A stretch of DNA of 64,000 bases from an uncultured bacterium (GCA_938075305.1 CALJGV010000004.1:124001-188000), one strand, 5' to 3'. Shown: positions 38,605 through 48,284, counted from the first letter of the stretch. The notes: generated by a model not told the origin, from the sequence alone. Numbers and translations: made by a program.

Positions 38605-39109
38605 TCGCGGCCGCTTGGCGCAGGACTTTCAGCGGCTTCGCGAGCGCCTCCAGCCCTGAAACCGGGGCCGCGATTACGCCTGCCCCCCCCAGGTGCATCG
38701 GGGGCGGGGAGAGGCTCGCCCGGCGACCGACGAATGCGTCAGATCGAAACCATGAGGGCGCGACTTCGATCCCGCCTGGAGGCCCGGGCGCTAGTAACAC
38801 TCCCCACCGGCACTAGGAGCGCAATTGGTCCAGAGGGCACTTCGGGCCGGGTAAACGGCCAGAGACCCGCTGCCTTTCCTTACGGAACCCTCCCAGCCTC
38901 CTAGCCCAGTGAGGAAGAACGCGGGCCTGCAGCCTCCGGGGAGGCGGGTACGGTGAGTTCGGTCGCCTGCCAAGGTTCGATCGCTGCGGAGGACACAAAG
39001 AGGACGCAGTCCCTTCGGTCCCTGCAGCGAGCGCATGATCACCCGGAACGCCCGGCGTGAAGGCACGTGGCCTCTCCTCCATCGCCTTCCAACAGCTCAA
39101 GGTGGCCTC
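38605..39109. other. Intergenic stretch of about 500 nt without a supported gene
   Basis: No conserved ORF, riboswitch or structured RNA could be supported. A tRNA-like D-arm near 38818 and a T-arm-like GGTTCGATC near 38974 were examined and rejected because they do not form one cloverleaf. The stretch before 39110 carries AAGGTGG, a good ribosome binding site for the exported protein. Confidence 0.5.
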
Positions 39110-39496
39110 ATGCGCCAACTCCTCTCCGCCGGTCTCGGCGTCGTCCTCGTCACCGCGCTCACTCTTACTGGCAGCGCCATCGCCCAGGAGCCGGCCAAGC
39201 TCCACCGTGTGCCGGACACGTTCCGCGCGCCCATCCACGCGGGGACGTTCCATGTGGCCACCGGCCAGTTCCAGCGCGCCGCCTCGTTCAGCGGCGGCAC
39301 CGATGGGCCGTCCGGGGTCGAGGCGATCTACCGCAGCAACTTTTACACGGCGGTGTTCCTGGACATCAACGGGAGCCACCTCGTCGTGGACGAGGGGCGG
39401 CTCCCCAGCACCAGCTCTCCGTCACAGGCGTTGCCGTACCCGAGCGTCGAAGGGTTGGCGGACAGTTACCAGGTCAACAACATCCAGCTCGCCTAG
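39110..39496 (+). CDS. N-terminal fragment of a large exported PPC/FN3 protein, ended by an in-frame TAG
   Basis: A 128-codon fragment starting with a signal peptide (LLSAGLGVVLVTALTLTGSAIAQE) after the ribosome binding site AAGGTGG. It stops at a TAG (39494-39496). The same frame stays open from 39497 straight through to 41611, and the protein continues sensibly (ATDSVGDGTAQLTFYEQY). A TAC to TAG change at a Tyr position is the simplest explanation. Either the gene has decayed, the base is a sequencing error, or there is readthrough. TAG ends other genes here normally (pruA, chaN, histidine kinase), so it is not a general sense codon. Confidence 0.8.
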   Translation: MRQLLSAGLGVVLVTALTLTGSAIAQEPAKLHRVPDTFRAPIHAGTFHVATGQFQRAASFSGGTDGPSGVEAIYRSNFYTAVFLDINGSHLVVDEGRLPSTSSPSQALPYPSVEGLADSYQVNNIQLA

Positions 39497-39664
39497 GCCA
39501 CCGACTCCGTCGGGGACGGGACCGCCCAGCTCACCTTCTACGAGCAGTACCGCCCCTGCATCAACCCGGTCGGGACGCTGACTCCCATCCTGGACCTCAC
39601 CATCGTCGGGCTCCCGGGCACGCTCACCCCGGGCACCACCACCCCCTACACCTTCGACATCGAC

Positions 39665-41611
39665 ATGTCGGGCTTCGAGTTCTGCATGCGGGCCGATGGG
39701 GACGGGAGGTTCGACGGGGACGCCTTCGACTTCTTCGGGTGGGGCCTCGAGATGAGCGCCGACCCGGGGTCCATGATCGGCCCCATCGTCGGCGCCCGGC
39801 CCGGGCCGCTCGCGCCCACCGGCGAGGGGACCTGCTTCAGCAACCCGTCCGCCACGGTGGCCTCTGGCCTCTACTCCATCGACCAGGCGTACGAGATCGA
39901 GCTGGCGAGCGGGAACGGTCGCTGCTTCAACGAGGGCGGCTACGACGAGGTCGACAACGATCCCTGCTTCGTGTCGTTCTGGCTGGTGCTCGGCGCCAAC
40001 CTTGGCTTCTCGTGCATCAGCTGCGTCGAGGGCATTGACGACGAGTACGAGGACAACGACACCTGCGCCACGGCCGTGCCCGTGCCCTCGAACCTCACCA
40101 CGGGCAACCTGGTGGTACGCAAGCCAGGCGTCGACGAGGACTTCTACCGGGTCACGATTGCCCCGAACTCGACGCTCACCGCCACCATCTTCTTCAATCA
40201 GTTCCAGGCTGACATCGACCTGTGGCTGATCGACGACACGTGCACCTTCCTGCTCGACGCGTCCGAGACCACCGCAGGCGTCGAGACGGTCCAATTCAAC
40301 AACACGAGCGGCAACCCCGTGGATGTCATCGTGAACCCATTCGTGTACGGACAGAGCGTTGGTGAGTGCGGTGACTACACGATGGTCCTCGACAACACGC
40401 CGCCGAGCAACATCATCGAGGTGGCCCAGGCCGAGTCCCTCGTGCAAGGCTTCGTGACCGCGAACACCTACCTCCAGACCCACGCGGACGACAACCTCTA
40501 CGAGGTGCTCACGGAGGACGAGAGCGGCGGCAAGCCGGCAAACCGGCGGAGCCGGGCCGAGCTCCGTTGGCTCTTCCAGCTCCCCGCCGGCAACGGCCTC
40601 AACTTCACGGGGCGGGCCTACCAGAGCCCGTCGGCCGACGGGGACAACTGGCGGCTGGAGTACTCCCTCGACCAGCTGAGCTGGACGACCCTGTTCACCG
40701 TGAGCAGCACCCTCTCGGACGCCGTCCCCGTGACGGTCCCCCTCCCCGCCTCGATCGTGGGGCAGGTCTTCGTCAGGATCCGCGATACGGATCGAACCCA
40801 GGGCAACCGTGACCTGGACTCGGTGTTCATCGACTACCTGGCCTTCGAGGTCACGGGCACGGGCGGAGGCAACCCGCCCGGCGCTCCGACCAACCTCGTG
40901 GCCGTGGCGACCTCCAGCACGGAGATCGACCTCGCCTGGATCGATGGGGCCAACGATGAGGACCAATTCGAACTGGAGCGAAGCCTGGACGGGCTCGCGT
41001 GGTCCAGCGTGAACAACTCCATCCCCGCCAACTCCACTTCGTTCTCTGACACCGGGCTGGCCCCCGACACGGAACACTTCTACCGCGTCCGCGCCTCCAA
41101 TGCCTTCGGGGACTCCGACTGGTCCAACGTGGCCAGCGCCACAACCCTGGGTCTGGGCGGCAGCGACGTCGTCCCGTTCGGCGAGATCCAGGGCGAAGGC
41201 ACCCTCGGTGGTACCTTCGTCAACGTCACCTCGGCCGACGGCGTCGTGCAGTCCCTCACCGAACGCCAGAGCGGAGGGAAGCCGGCCAACCGGTTCAGCT
41301 TCGCGGCCCACACCTGGCGCATCAACGCCCCCGCGGGCTCGGTGGAGCTCCACCTGAAGGCCTCCATGATCGACGCGGGCGACGGCGAGTCGTTTGAGTT
41401 CGACGTGAGCCTCGATGGCGGAGCCACCTGGCTCCCGCCGGCGCTGACGGTCTCCCCGAGCACCAGCGGCGCCACCTATCAGGTCGCGCCGGTCACCGGC
41501 GGCTTCGGCGGCGGAGAGATCCGGGTGCGGGTGCGCGACACGGACCAAACCCCGGGAAACCGTGCCCTCGAGGAGGTCCGGGTGGACCACCTCTTCCTAC
41601 GGGTCTCCTGA
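39665..41611 (+). CDS. C-terminal part of the amber-interrupted exported PPC/FN3 protein
   Basis: Open from 39497 in the same frame as the signal-peptide fragment; the first ATG is at 39665, giving 648 residues. Domains in order: an N-terminal beta-rich region; a PPC (bacterial pre-peptidase C-terminal) domain starting DDEYEDNDTCATA and ending GDYTMVLD; a first beta repeat; an FN3 domain (APTNLVAVATSSTEIDLAW ... FYRVRASNAFGDSDWSNVASATT); and a second beta repeat like the first. Such proteins are secreted or surface-bound. As a stand-alone product it lacks a signal peptide, so it is probably functional only if the TAG is an error or is read through. Confidence 0.75.
   Translation: MSGFEFCMRADGDGRFDGDAFDFFGWGLEMSADPGSMIGPIVGARPGPLAPTGEGTCFSNPSATVASGLYSIDQAYEIELASGNGRCFNEGGYDEVDNDPCFVSFWLVLGANLGFSCISCVEGIDDEYEDNDTCATAVPVPSNLTTGNLVVRKPGVDEDFYRVTIAPNSTLTATIFFNQFQADIDLWLIDDTCTFLLDASETTAGVETVQFNNTSGNPVDVIVNPFVYGQSVGECGDYTMVLDNTPPSNIIEVAQAESLVQGFVTANTYLQTHADDNLYEVLTEDESGGKPANRRSRAELRWLFQLPAGNGLNFTGRAYQSPSADGDNWRLEYSLDQLSWTTLFTVSSTLSDAVPVTVPLPASIVGQVFVRIRDTDRTQGNRDLDSVFIDYLAFEVTGTGGGNPPGAPTNLVAVATSSTEIDLAWIDGANDEDQFELERSLDGLAWSSVNNSIPANSTSFSDTGLAPDTEHFYRVRASNAFGDSDWSNVASATTLGLGGSDVVPFGEIQGEGTLGGTFVNVTSADGVVQSLTERQSGGKPANRFSFAAHTWRINAPAGSVELHLKASMIDAGDGESFEFDVSLDGGATWLPPALTVSPSTSGATYQVAPVTGGFGGGEIRVRVRDTDQTPGNRALEEVRVDHLFLRVS
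40410..40857 (+). repeat. First copy of an internal beta-domain repeat
   Basis: Encodes about 148 residues centred on ESGGKPANRRSRAELRW and ending RIRDTDRTQGNR...VFIDYLAFEV. It shares the SGGKPANR and R-DTDxTxGNR signatures with a second copy on the other side of the FN3 domain. Confidence 0.6.
41160..41608 (+). repeat. Second copy of the internal beta-domain repeat
   Basis: Encodes about 148 residues with QSGGKPANRFSFAAHTW and RVRDTDQTPGNRALEEVRVDHLFLRV, matching the copy before the FN3 domain by eye. Confidence 0.6.
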
Positions 41612-41813
41612 GTCGGAGCCGATCCGCCCCCTGAATACGGGGCTGGACGCCTCGCCGCCCCTGGCCAAGGGGACGGCGAGGCGTCCTCGCATATCACCCC
41701 TTCGCTCCATCCGCATCGCCGGGACGGCGCCACGAATCACAACTCTCCCCAAGATGAGGCCCTGCCGCGTCGTTGTTCCGGCGTACTCCCCGCCACGCCT
41801 CTTCCCGAAGACC

Positions 41814-42341
41814 ATGCAGCCGCTCAGTCACCGCCCGCTCTTCGTCTCCCTTCTCGCCCTTGCCGCCCTGATAGGAGGCTGCCAGGCCGCCCCCGACGCA
41901 GGCCCGAACGCTCCGAGCGAGCCCTCGCCAGGCTCCGCGTCGGCCGGGCTCATCGGCACCGCCCCCACCGGAGCCCTCGACCTCACCGATGGCGAGGTGG
42001 CCGAGGTCGCGGCCGCCTTCCTCGCGGCCATGCCCGGGCTGACCGAACGCCCGCTCCATGCGAGGGCCTCCGGCACCACCGGCCGCCTCCCCGCCGAGGT
42101 CGCGGGCGTGGCGTTCGCCCCCTGGGAGTCACGGGGACAGCAGCCCAGCCTCGACCTGCGCTTCCTGAGCCGCGACGGCGATCAGCTCATCGTCCAGGCC
42201 CACGTCTATACCGGGCTAGGCGGTCCCGACGTCCACGACATCCGATTCAGCCGAACCGAGGGCCCCTTCGAGGCGCCCTTCGAGGCTGCGGGCGGCTCTT
42301 GGGCCGTCGCGGAGTTCCTCGGGAGCGTGGGGTACCTCTAG
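41814..42341 (+). CDS. Lipoprotein of unknown function
   Basis: A 175-residue lipoprotein (lipobox ALIGGC, Cys about residue 23), followed by a Pro/Ser/Ala linker and a globular part of about 110 residues: LTDGEVAEVAAAFLAAMPG, AGVAFAPWES, a QLIVQAHVYTGLGG strand and an FEAAGGSWAVAEFLGS end. No family was recognised. The ATG at 41814 gives the lipobox; no good ribosome binding site or -10 was seen. Confidence 0.6.
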   Translation: MQPLSHRPLFVSLLALAALIGGCQAAPDAGPNAPSEPSPGSASAGLIGTAPTGALDLTDGEVAEVAAAFLAAMPGLTERPLHARASGTTGRLPAEVAGVAFAPWESRGQQPSLDLRFLSRDGDQLIVQAHVYTGLGGPDVHDIRFSRTEGPFEAPFEAAGGSWAVAEFLGSVGYL

Positions 42342-42378
42342 CTCACACTGGTAGGGCCAGAGCCACCCCTCGGCCGCC

Positions 42379-43176
42379 CTACTCGCCCAGGACCAGGTCG
42401 AGCTGAACTGGCCGGTGGTCGGAGATCACAGGCTCGTCCAACACCAGCACCTCGGCCCCGGGGAAGGCCCCCACCGGAGCGATCAGGAAGTGGTCGATGG
42501 TCCGATTCGGGGCGTCAGACGGGAAGGTCGGAGCGTCGGGGCCTACGCGGCCGAAGGCGCTCCAGCCCTGGAGGAGCGCGAGGGTGGCGCTCCCCGGAAC
42601 GTCGTTCAGGTCGCCGCCAAGGATCACGGGGCTGGGCGTCCCGGGGCCCTCCCCGGCGTCGAGGACCAGCGCCTCCAGCAACGCTCGCGCCTGGGCCACA
42701 CGGCGTTCGTCATCCGCCAGCCAGTCCAGGTGGGCGTTGGCCACGCGCAAGGGCGCTCCGTCCACATCGAGGGTGACCACCATGGCCGACCGCGGCTCCC
42801 GGGTGCCGGCGGGGAGAGCGACCACCTCGGCGGCCACCACGGGCGGAGCCGCGAGGATCGCGAGGCCGTAGCGTCCCCCCTGGAAGTCCATGAAGGGCGC
42901 GAAGTGGGCCGTCATTCCCAGGCGTGCGCCGAGGGCCGCCGCCTGGTCTACGCCCCCCGACCGCGAGGCCAGCTCGTCCACTTCCTGGAGCAGAACCACG
43001 TCCGCGCCGGTGGCCGCCAGGAAGTCTCCCACTCGCTCGAGGTCCAGGACCCCGTCCATGCCGAGGCCGTGCTTGATGTTGTAGGACACCAGGCGCAGGG
43101 AGGCGGGCGGCGCCGGCGTTCCGTCAGGGGCCACCGCGCAGCTCACAAGGAGGAGCAGGAGAAAGAGAGCTCTCAT
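42379..43176 (-). CDS. Endonuclease/exonuclease/phosphatase-family lipoprotein
   Basis: A 265-residue lipoprotein (LLLLLVSC) with the EEP fold: LVSYNIKHG (Asn), LLQEVDE (Glu), VANAHLDW, VILGGDLNDVPGS (Asp, Asn) and a C-terminal ISDHRPV (Asp-His). Such exported EEP proteins cleave phosphodiesters or phosphomonoesters, sometimes nucleic acids or sphingomyelin-type lipids. The substrate cannot be told. It sits downstream of the sirtuin operon after a 150-nt gap. Confidence 0.85.
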   Translation of the reverse strand: MRALFLLLLLVSCAVAPDGTPAPPASLRLVSYNIKHGLGMDGVLDLERVGDFLAATGADVVLLQEVDELASRSGGVDQAAALGARLGMTAHFAPFMDFQGGRYGLAILAAPPVVAAEVVALPAGTREPRSAMVVTLDVDGAPLRVANAHLDWLADDERRVAQARALLEALVLDAGEGPGTPSPVILGGDLNDVPGSATLALLQGWSAFGRVGPDAPTFPSDAPNRTIDHFLIAPVGAFPGAEVLVLDEPVISDHRPVQLDLVLGE

Positions 43177-43326
43177 GGCCTGATCCTGCCCCGAGGCGCG
43201 GGCCAGAATCCAGCGCCTCCACCTTCTTCAGCCCCCGCCCCCGTCATTTCTATGCCGCGAGGTGCTCCGAGCCTGAGGGAGCGGTCGTCGATGTGAACCG
43301 TGAGGCCTGCGCGCGGCAGGGCGAGG

Positions 43327-44061
43327 TCAGACACGAGGAGGGTCCGCGAGCAGGGCGTCCACGAGCTCCGGGACGGCCTCGCTGGCGCGGCCTCCGAAGA
43401 AGGCGTCCCGGGGGTCGAGGTTGTCGGGCTCCGCGAGCCCTTGGCAGGCGGTCCAGGCGCCGCTCGCCCGGGCGTAGCTGAGGTAGCCCGCGGCGGGGTA
43501 GACGGCGCCGCTGGTGCCGATGGCGATGAAGTGGGTGGCCCGGGCCACCGCGGCCTCGATCTCGGGGAGGTGGTAAGGCATCTCCCCGAACCAGACCACG
43601 TCGGGGCGCAAGGGGACCGCGCCACAGTCGGGGCAGGGGACGAGGTCCTCCTCGTCGAGGTGCTCCCGGTCCGCGGGGCGGCTGCCGCACGCCTCGCAGC
43701 GCAGCCGGGAGAGCTCCCCGTGCATGGGCAGGACGGTGGAGCCCGCCCGCTGGTGCAGGTCGTCCACGTTCTGCGTCACCAGGGTGAAGCCCTCCCCGCG
43801 GGCGGCGAGCTCCCGCTCGAGCCGCACCAGCGCGAGGTGCGCGGCGTTGGGCTCCACCGCCGCGAGTTTCTGGCGGCGGAGCTGGTAGAAGCGCCACACC
43901 AGCTCTCGGTTCGCGGCCCACGCCTCCGGGGTCGCCACCTCCTCGAAGCGGTGGCCCTCCCACAGGCCCCCGGCGTCCCGGTAGGTGTCCACGCCTGAGT
44001 CCGCCGAGATCCCCGCGCCCGTCAGGACGACCACGTGGCGCTGCGCTCCCTCGCTCCCCAT
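43327..44061 (-). CDS. cobB: NAD-dependent protein deacylase, sirtuin (CobB-like, class III)
   Basis: A 244-residue sirtuin. It has TGAGISADSGVDTYRD, TQNVDDLHQRAGS, MHGEL with the catalytic His, two CxxC zinc motifs (CEAC, CPDC), PDVVWFGEMP and GTSGAVYPA. The FYQLRRQ Tyr-x-x-Arg signature is that of class III sirtuins, which remove succinyl or malonyl groups as well as acetyl. It lies 10 nt after the threonine dehydratase gene, the fourth gene of the RND operon. The longer upstream frame lies inside the dehydratase gene and is ignored. Confidence 0.9.
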   Translation of the reverse strand: MGSEGAQRHVVVLTGAGISADSGVDTYRDAGGLWEGHRFEEVATPEAWAANRELVWRFYQLRRQKLAAVEPNAAHLALVRLERELAARGEGFTLVTQNVDDLHQRAGSTVLPMHGELSRLRCEACGSRPADREHLDEEDLVPCPDCGAVPLRPDVVWFGEMPYHLPEIEAAVARATHFIAIGTSGAVYPAAGYLSYARASGAWTACQGLAEPDNLDPRDAFFGGRASEAVPELVDALLADPPRV

Positions 44062-44071
44062 CACGCCCCGG

Positions 44072-45064
44072 TCACGCTCCCGGCGCACCCAGGACGCGTC
44101 GCAGGTCACCGATGTCCAGGTTGCCGCCGCAGACCACCACGCAGTCCTTGCGGCCGTTCGCCGGGCGCGGGTCCCGGGCCCACACCGCGAGCGCCACCGC
44201 CGCCGCGCCCTCGGCGAGGATCCGCTCCTCGCCCAGGAGGCGCACCAAGCCCGCCTCGATCTCGTGCTCGTCCACCAGCTCCCAGCGGTCCACGAAGTCC
44301 CGGCAGGGCGGGTAGGTGACCGAGCCCTCCTCCAGGCCACCGGCCGTCGCGAGGGAGAGGGTCGGGAGGTGCTCGGTCTCGACGATCTCACCGGCCGCCA
44401 CCGAGGCGTGCATCGGGTGGCTGGCCCGGGGCGAGCAGCCGATGATCTCGACGTCGGGGGCCACGTGCTTCAGCACCGCGGACACCCCACCGATCAGGCC
44501 GCCGCCGCCCACGGCGACGTAAACGCGGCCGAGCGTCGGCAGGTGCTCGAGGAGCTCGACGCCGAGCGAGCCCTGGCCGGCCATCACCACCGAGTCGTTG
44601 TAAGGCGAGACGAAGGTCTCCCCCGTGGTCTCGGCGCGGCGCCGGGCCGCCGCCTCGGCCTCGCCGCACTCGGCCCCGGAGCGGACGACGCTCGCACCCC
44701 GGGAGGTGATCGCCTGGGCGCGCCCCTCGGGCGTGGGCTCGGGAATCAGCACCGTCGCGGCGACGCCGGTGAGCGACGCCGCGTGGGCCACCGCCGCGCC
44801 GTGATTCCCCGTTGAGGCCGCCACCACACCCCGGCTGCGCTCCTCGTCGGAGAGGTGCTGCAGGCGGTGCATGGCGCCACGGATCTTGAAAGAGCCCGTG
44901 GGCAAGGCCGACTCCATCTTCAGGAGCAGACCGCCGCTCGGGTCGAGGCCCAGGGCCTCGCGCATGGGCGAGGCCTCGAAGTGGCGTCGCAGGCCCGCGG
45001 CGGCCTGGACGCTCTCCTCGTACATGGTGCGGGCGAGGTCTCCCCTGGTCGGTGCGGCGCTCAT
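44072..45064 (-). CDS. PLP-dependent threonine/serine dehydratase family
   Basis: A 330-residue fold-type II PLP enzyme with the SFKIRGA PLP-lysine motif, an STGNHGAAVA phosphate/substrate loop, an SPYNDS block and the VGGGGLIGG glycine-rich PLP-phosphate loop. The family includes threonine ammonia-lyase, serine racemase and EutB-type enzymes. It lacks a C-terminal regulatory ACT domain, so it resembles catabolic forms. It lies 10 nt downstream of the RND permease gene and 10 nt upstream of the sirtuin gene. Confidence 0.88.
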   Translation of the reverse strand: MSAAPTRGDLARTMYEESVQAAAGLRRHFEASPMREALGLDPSGGLLLKMESALPTGSFKIRGAMHRLQHLSDEERSRGVVAASTGNHGAAVAHAASLTGVAATVLIPEPTPEGRAQAITSRGASVVRSGAECGEAEAAARRRAETTGETFVSPYNDSVVMAGQGSLGVELLEHLPTLGRVYVAVGGGGLIGGVSAVLKHVAPDVEIIGCSPRASHPMHASVAAGEIVETEHLPTLSLATAGGLEEGSVTYPPCRDFVDRWELVDEHEIEAGLVRLLGEERILAEGAAAVALAVWARDPRPANGRKDCVVVCGGNLDIGDLRRVLGAPGA

Positions 45065-45074
45065 ATGAGCCGCA

Positions 45075-48000
45075 TCATGCCCGATCCAGGGCGGCCGCGC
45101 CCACGGAGGCATCCCCGGCCACAGGAGCGGTCAGCGCCTCCGAGAGGCCTTCGGCCTCCGGGGGCGCTCCGCGCAGGAACATGCGCCGGGCCACGGCGAT
45201 CAGGTCCTCAAGCACCACGTAGGCCGCGGGCACGAGGATCAGGATCAGCACCGTCGCGACGGCCAGCCCGAAGAAGATGCTGATGGCCATGGGCTGGAGG
45301 AAGCGCGCCTGGCCCGACACGAAGAAGGTCAGGGGCAGGAGGCCGAGCATGGTGGTCACCGACGTCAGCACGATTGGCCGGAAGCGCAGGCGTCCGGAGT
45401 CCTGGACCGCCTGCAGCATGGGCGTCCCACGGCGGCGGCGCTGGCCGATGAAGTCCACCAGGATGAGGCTGTCATTCACCACGACGCCCGCGAGGGCGAG
45501 GAGGCCGATCAACGACATGAGCGTGATGGAACGGTCCATGATCGCGTGGCCGAGCACCATGCCCACCCCCGCGAAGGGGATGATGAACATGATCACCATG
45601 GGCTGCAGGAAGCTCTGAAACAGCGTCCCGAGGATCAGGTAGATGAGCAGGCCGGAGAGCAGGGCTGCGGACCACAGCCCCGCCATGGACTTGGCGGTCT
45701 CGTCCGCCTGCCCGCGGAGCTTGAAGGACTCCCCTGGCCCCATGGACTCATCCGCCGCGAGCTCGCCCGCGAGGGTGCGCAGGATCTGGGCCGAGTTTCC
45801 CTCTGTCTCTTCCACGTCGGCGCTGACCACCACCGCACGGACGCGGTCCTCGTGGCCCACCGAGGAAGGGCCCCGCCCGACCTCGGCGTCGGCCACCGTA
45901 CGAAGGGGGACGCGCTGGGCGGGCCCGCTCCCCCGGACGGGGAGCGTCACCTCCATGCGCTCCAGGGCCCCCGCGATGCTGCGCTCGGACTCGGGGTACT
46001 TCAGCACCACCTCGACCTCGTCCGGCCCCCGGCGGAGGGACGCGACCTCGCGCCCCTCGAAGGCCGCGCGCAGCTCCATGGCGAGCCCCGCCTCGGTCAG
46101 CCCCGCGAGGCGGCCCTGATCGTTCGGCACCAGCTCCACCCGGCCCTTGCCGCTGTCCAGGTCGGTGCGCACATCGCGCACCCCGGCGAAGCGGCCCAGC
46201 CGCACGGCCAGCGCGTCGGCGCGGACCCGCAGGCGGTCCAGGTCAGGGCCGCTCAGGGCCACCTCCACGGCGCGCCCCGCTGGCCCGGTCTGGGGCTGGC
46301 CGATCTCGTAGCTCTCCACCAGGGCAGGTAGCGCCGCGAGCTCGACCCGGAGGGCCTCGATGATCTCCGCGGTGGTCCGGGTGCGGCCCACCCCCTCACG
46401 GAGCTCCACCCAGACCTGGCCCAGGTGCGGGCCGATCTCGAACTCGGAGACCTTCGACGCGGCGACGCCGAGCAGCGTGTGCTTGGAGAGCACCTCCCCG
46501 GCGCCGCTCCCGTCGACCATCCCCTCCACCGCCTCGCAGACCTCCTCCGTGTCATCCAGGCTGGCGCTCGGGTCCAGGCGCAGGGACACGAAGAAGAGCT
46601 GGCTCTCGAACTGGTCGAAGAGCACGAAGGGGATACGCGTCACCCCCACGGCGCCGACCACGGCGCCGACCGCCAGCGCGAGGCTCAGGGTCGCGTAGCG
46701 CCACCGCAGGGCGCCGGCCAGGAGGCGGGTGTAGGCATCCTGCAGCGGGCTGTACCAGCGGCGGACCGTGCCGCCCCCGCTCCGGATCTGGGCCTGCATG
46801 CGCGCCACCGCCCGCTTGGAGGTCCAGTGGGCCAGGTGGGAGGGGAGGATGGTGAAGGCCTCCACCAGGGACACCACCAAGCAGGCGGTCACCACGATGG
46901 GGAGCGGCCGCAGGAACATGCCTGTGGAGCCGGGGAGCAGCAGGATGGGAAGGAACGCCGCGATGCTGGTCATGATGGTCGCGACCACGGCGCGCCCCAC
47001 CTCGGCGGTCCCCTCCACCGCCGCCACCTCGGGGGCGTCCCCCTCTTCCATGCGGCGGTAGACGTTCTCGCCCACCACGATGGCGTCGTCGACGATCATC
47101 CCGAGCACGACGATCAGGGCGAACATGGTGATCATGTTCATGGTCACCCCCACCGCGCCCGAGACGAGGATGCCGCCGAGGAAGGCCAGCGGGATCCCGA
47201 GCGCGGTGACCAGCGCCACCCTCGGACTCAGGAAGAGCAGCAGCGCGAGCAGCACGAGACCAGCGCCCACCATCCCGGACTCGAACATGGTCCGAAGGCG
47301 GTTGCGGACGTAGATCGAGAGGTCGCTGTTGGTGCCGATGGCGACCCCGGGCTCCATGGAGTCCGAACGGCCGCCCACGTGGTCGAGGACGATGCGCGCC
47401 ACGTCGATGGCGTCGGCCCCCTCGTCCTTGTTGACCTGCATGTGCACGCAGGGGTGTCCGTTGAATCGGCCCCGTGACGACCCGCGGGAGGACGCTTCAC
47501 TGAGGCGGGCGATGCGCCCGAGGGTGACGGTGGCGCCCCCGGGAGACGAGAGGACCGGGAGCTCCTCCAGATCCCGAGCCCACTGGACGTCGCCGCCCAC
47601 ACGCAGGAGCTGCTGCCGCTCATCCACCTCCAGGCTTCCCAGGGGGGCCTCCGCAAGGCGGGCGCGGATGGCCGCCTCCACGGCGTCCAGGGTGAGCCCG
47701 TGACGGTCCAGCTCCTCCGGCTCCACCTCGACCCAGATCTGGGGCTCGATCAGCCCCGTGGAGACCACGGAGGAGACCCCCGGAAGGGCCTCCAGCGCGC
47801 GGGCCTCGTCCTCGGCCACGCGCTTGAGCACGAGGTCGTCCGCCGAGCCATAGATGAAGACCGCGATGACGGGGAAGCGGTTCTCCACCTCGAAGAGCAG
47901 CGGGTCCTCCACGTCGTCCGGCAGGGTCACGTCCCCGCCCCGGACCCGATCCCGCGCGTCCGAGAGCACCTTCGAGATGCTCGCACCGTCCGCGAGGGTC

Positions 48001-48284
48001 AGGTTGACCCGTGAGACGCCCTCCCTGCTGACCGAGCGCATCTCGTCCACGCCCTCCAGCCCGTCGAGGGCGTCCTCGATGGGTGCGGTCACCAGCCGCT
48101 CCACGTCCACCGGCGAGGCGCCGGGATACACGGAGAAGACCTCCACGGCGTCCAGGGAGAAGTCCGGGAAGACCTCCCGCGGCATGCCGCGGTACACCAC
48201 AAAGCCGCTGACGATCAGCGCCACCATGGCGAGGTTGGCGCCCACCGGCCCCCGCACCGCGAGGCTGGCCAGCCAGCGAATCAT
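45075..48284 (-). CDS. RND-family efflux transporter permease (AcrB/MdtC type)
   Basis: A 1,069-residue inner-membrane proton-driven drug/solute exporter. It has the duplicated RND layout of 12 membrane segments and large periplasmic loops; the N-terminal PREVFPDF, GASPVDVERLVTAPIEDAL and the TM4 GMIVDDAIVVGENVYR proton-relay pair are visible. The second half repeats AILISGL..., LMSLIGLLALAGVVVNDSLILVDFI. The start ATG overlaps the adaptor's TGA. No TolC-type gene is in the window. Confidence 0.93.
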   Translation of the reverse strand: MIRWLASLAVRGPVGANLAMVALIVSGFVVYRGMPREVFPDFSLDAVEVFSVYPGASPVDVERLVTAPIEDALDGLEGVDEMRSVSREGVSRVNLTLADGASISKVLSDARDRVRGGDVTLPDDVEDPLLFEVENRFPVIAVFIYGSADDLVLKRVAEDEARALEALPGVSSVVSTGLIEPQIWVEVEPEELDRHGLTLDAVEAAIRARLAEAPLGSLEVDERQQLLRVGGDVQWARDLEELPVLSSPGGATVTLGRIARLSEASSRGSSRGRFNGHPCVHMQVNKDEGADAIDVARIVLDHVGGRSDSMEPGVAIGTNSDLSIYVRNRLRTMFESGMVGAGLVLLALLLFLSPRVALVTALGIPLAFLGGILVSGAVGVTMNMITMFALIVVLGMIVDDAIVVGENVYRRMEEGDAPEVAAVEGTAEVGRAVVATIMTSIAAFLPILLLPGSTGMFLRPLPIVVTACLVVSLVEAFTILPSHLAHWTSKRAVARMQAQIRSGGGTVRRWYSPLQDAYTRLLAGALRWRYATLSLALAVGAVVGAVGVTRIPFVLFDQFESQLFFVSLRLDPSASLDDTEEVCEAVEGMVDGSGAGEVLSKHTLLGVAASKVSEFEIGPHLGQVWVELREGVGRTRTTAEIIEALRVELAALPALVESYEIGQPQTGPAGRAVEVALSGPDLDRLRVRADALAVRLGRFAGVRDVRTDLDSGKGRVELVPNDQGRLAGLTEAGLAMELRAAFEGREVASLRRGPDEVEVVLKYPESERSIAGALERMEVTLPVRGSGPAQRVPLRTVADAEVGRGPSSVGHEDRVRAVVVSADVEETEGNSAQILRTLAGELAADESMGPGESFKLRGQADETAKSMAGLWSAALLSGLLIYLILGTLFQSFLQPMVIMFIIPFAGVGMVLGHAIMDRSITLMSLIGLLALAGVVVNDSLILVDFIGQRRRRGTPMLQAVQDSGRLRFRPIVLTSVTTMLGLLPLTFFVSGQARFLQPMAISIFFGLAVATVLILILVPAAYVVLEDLIAVARRMFLRGAPPEAEGLSEALTAPVAGDASVGAAALDRA

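Noticed and set aside
38800..39000. tRNA-like fragments: a CAATTGGT D-arm near 38823 and GGTTCGATC near 38974
   Set aside because: The two are about 150 nt apart; no anticodon stem or acceptor pairing joins them into a cloverleaf.
39494..39496. Reassigned TAG (pyrrolysine or alternative code)
   Set aside because: pruA, chaN and the histidine kinase end at TAG in the same window, so TAG is a working stop codon.
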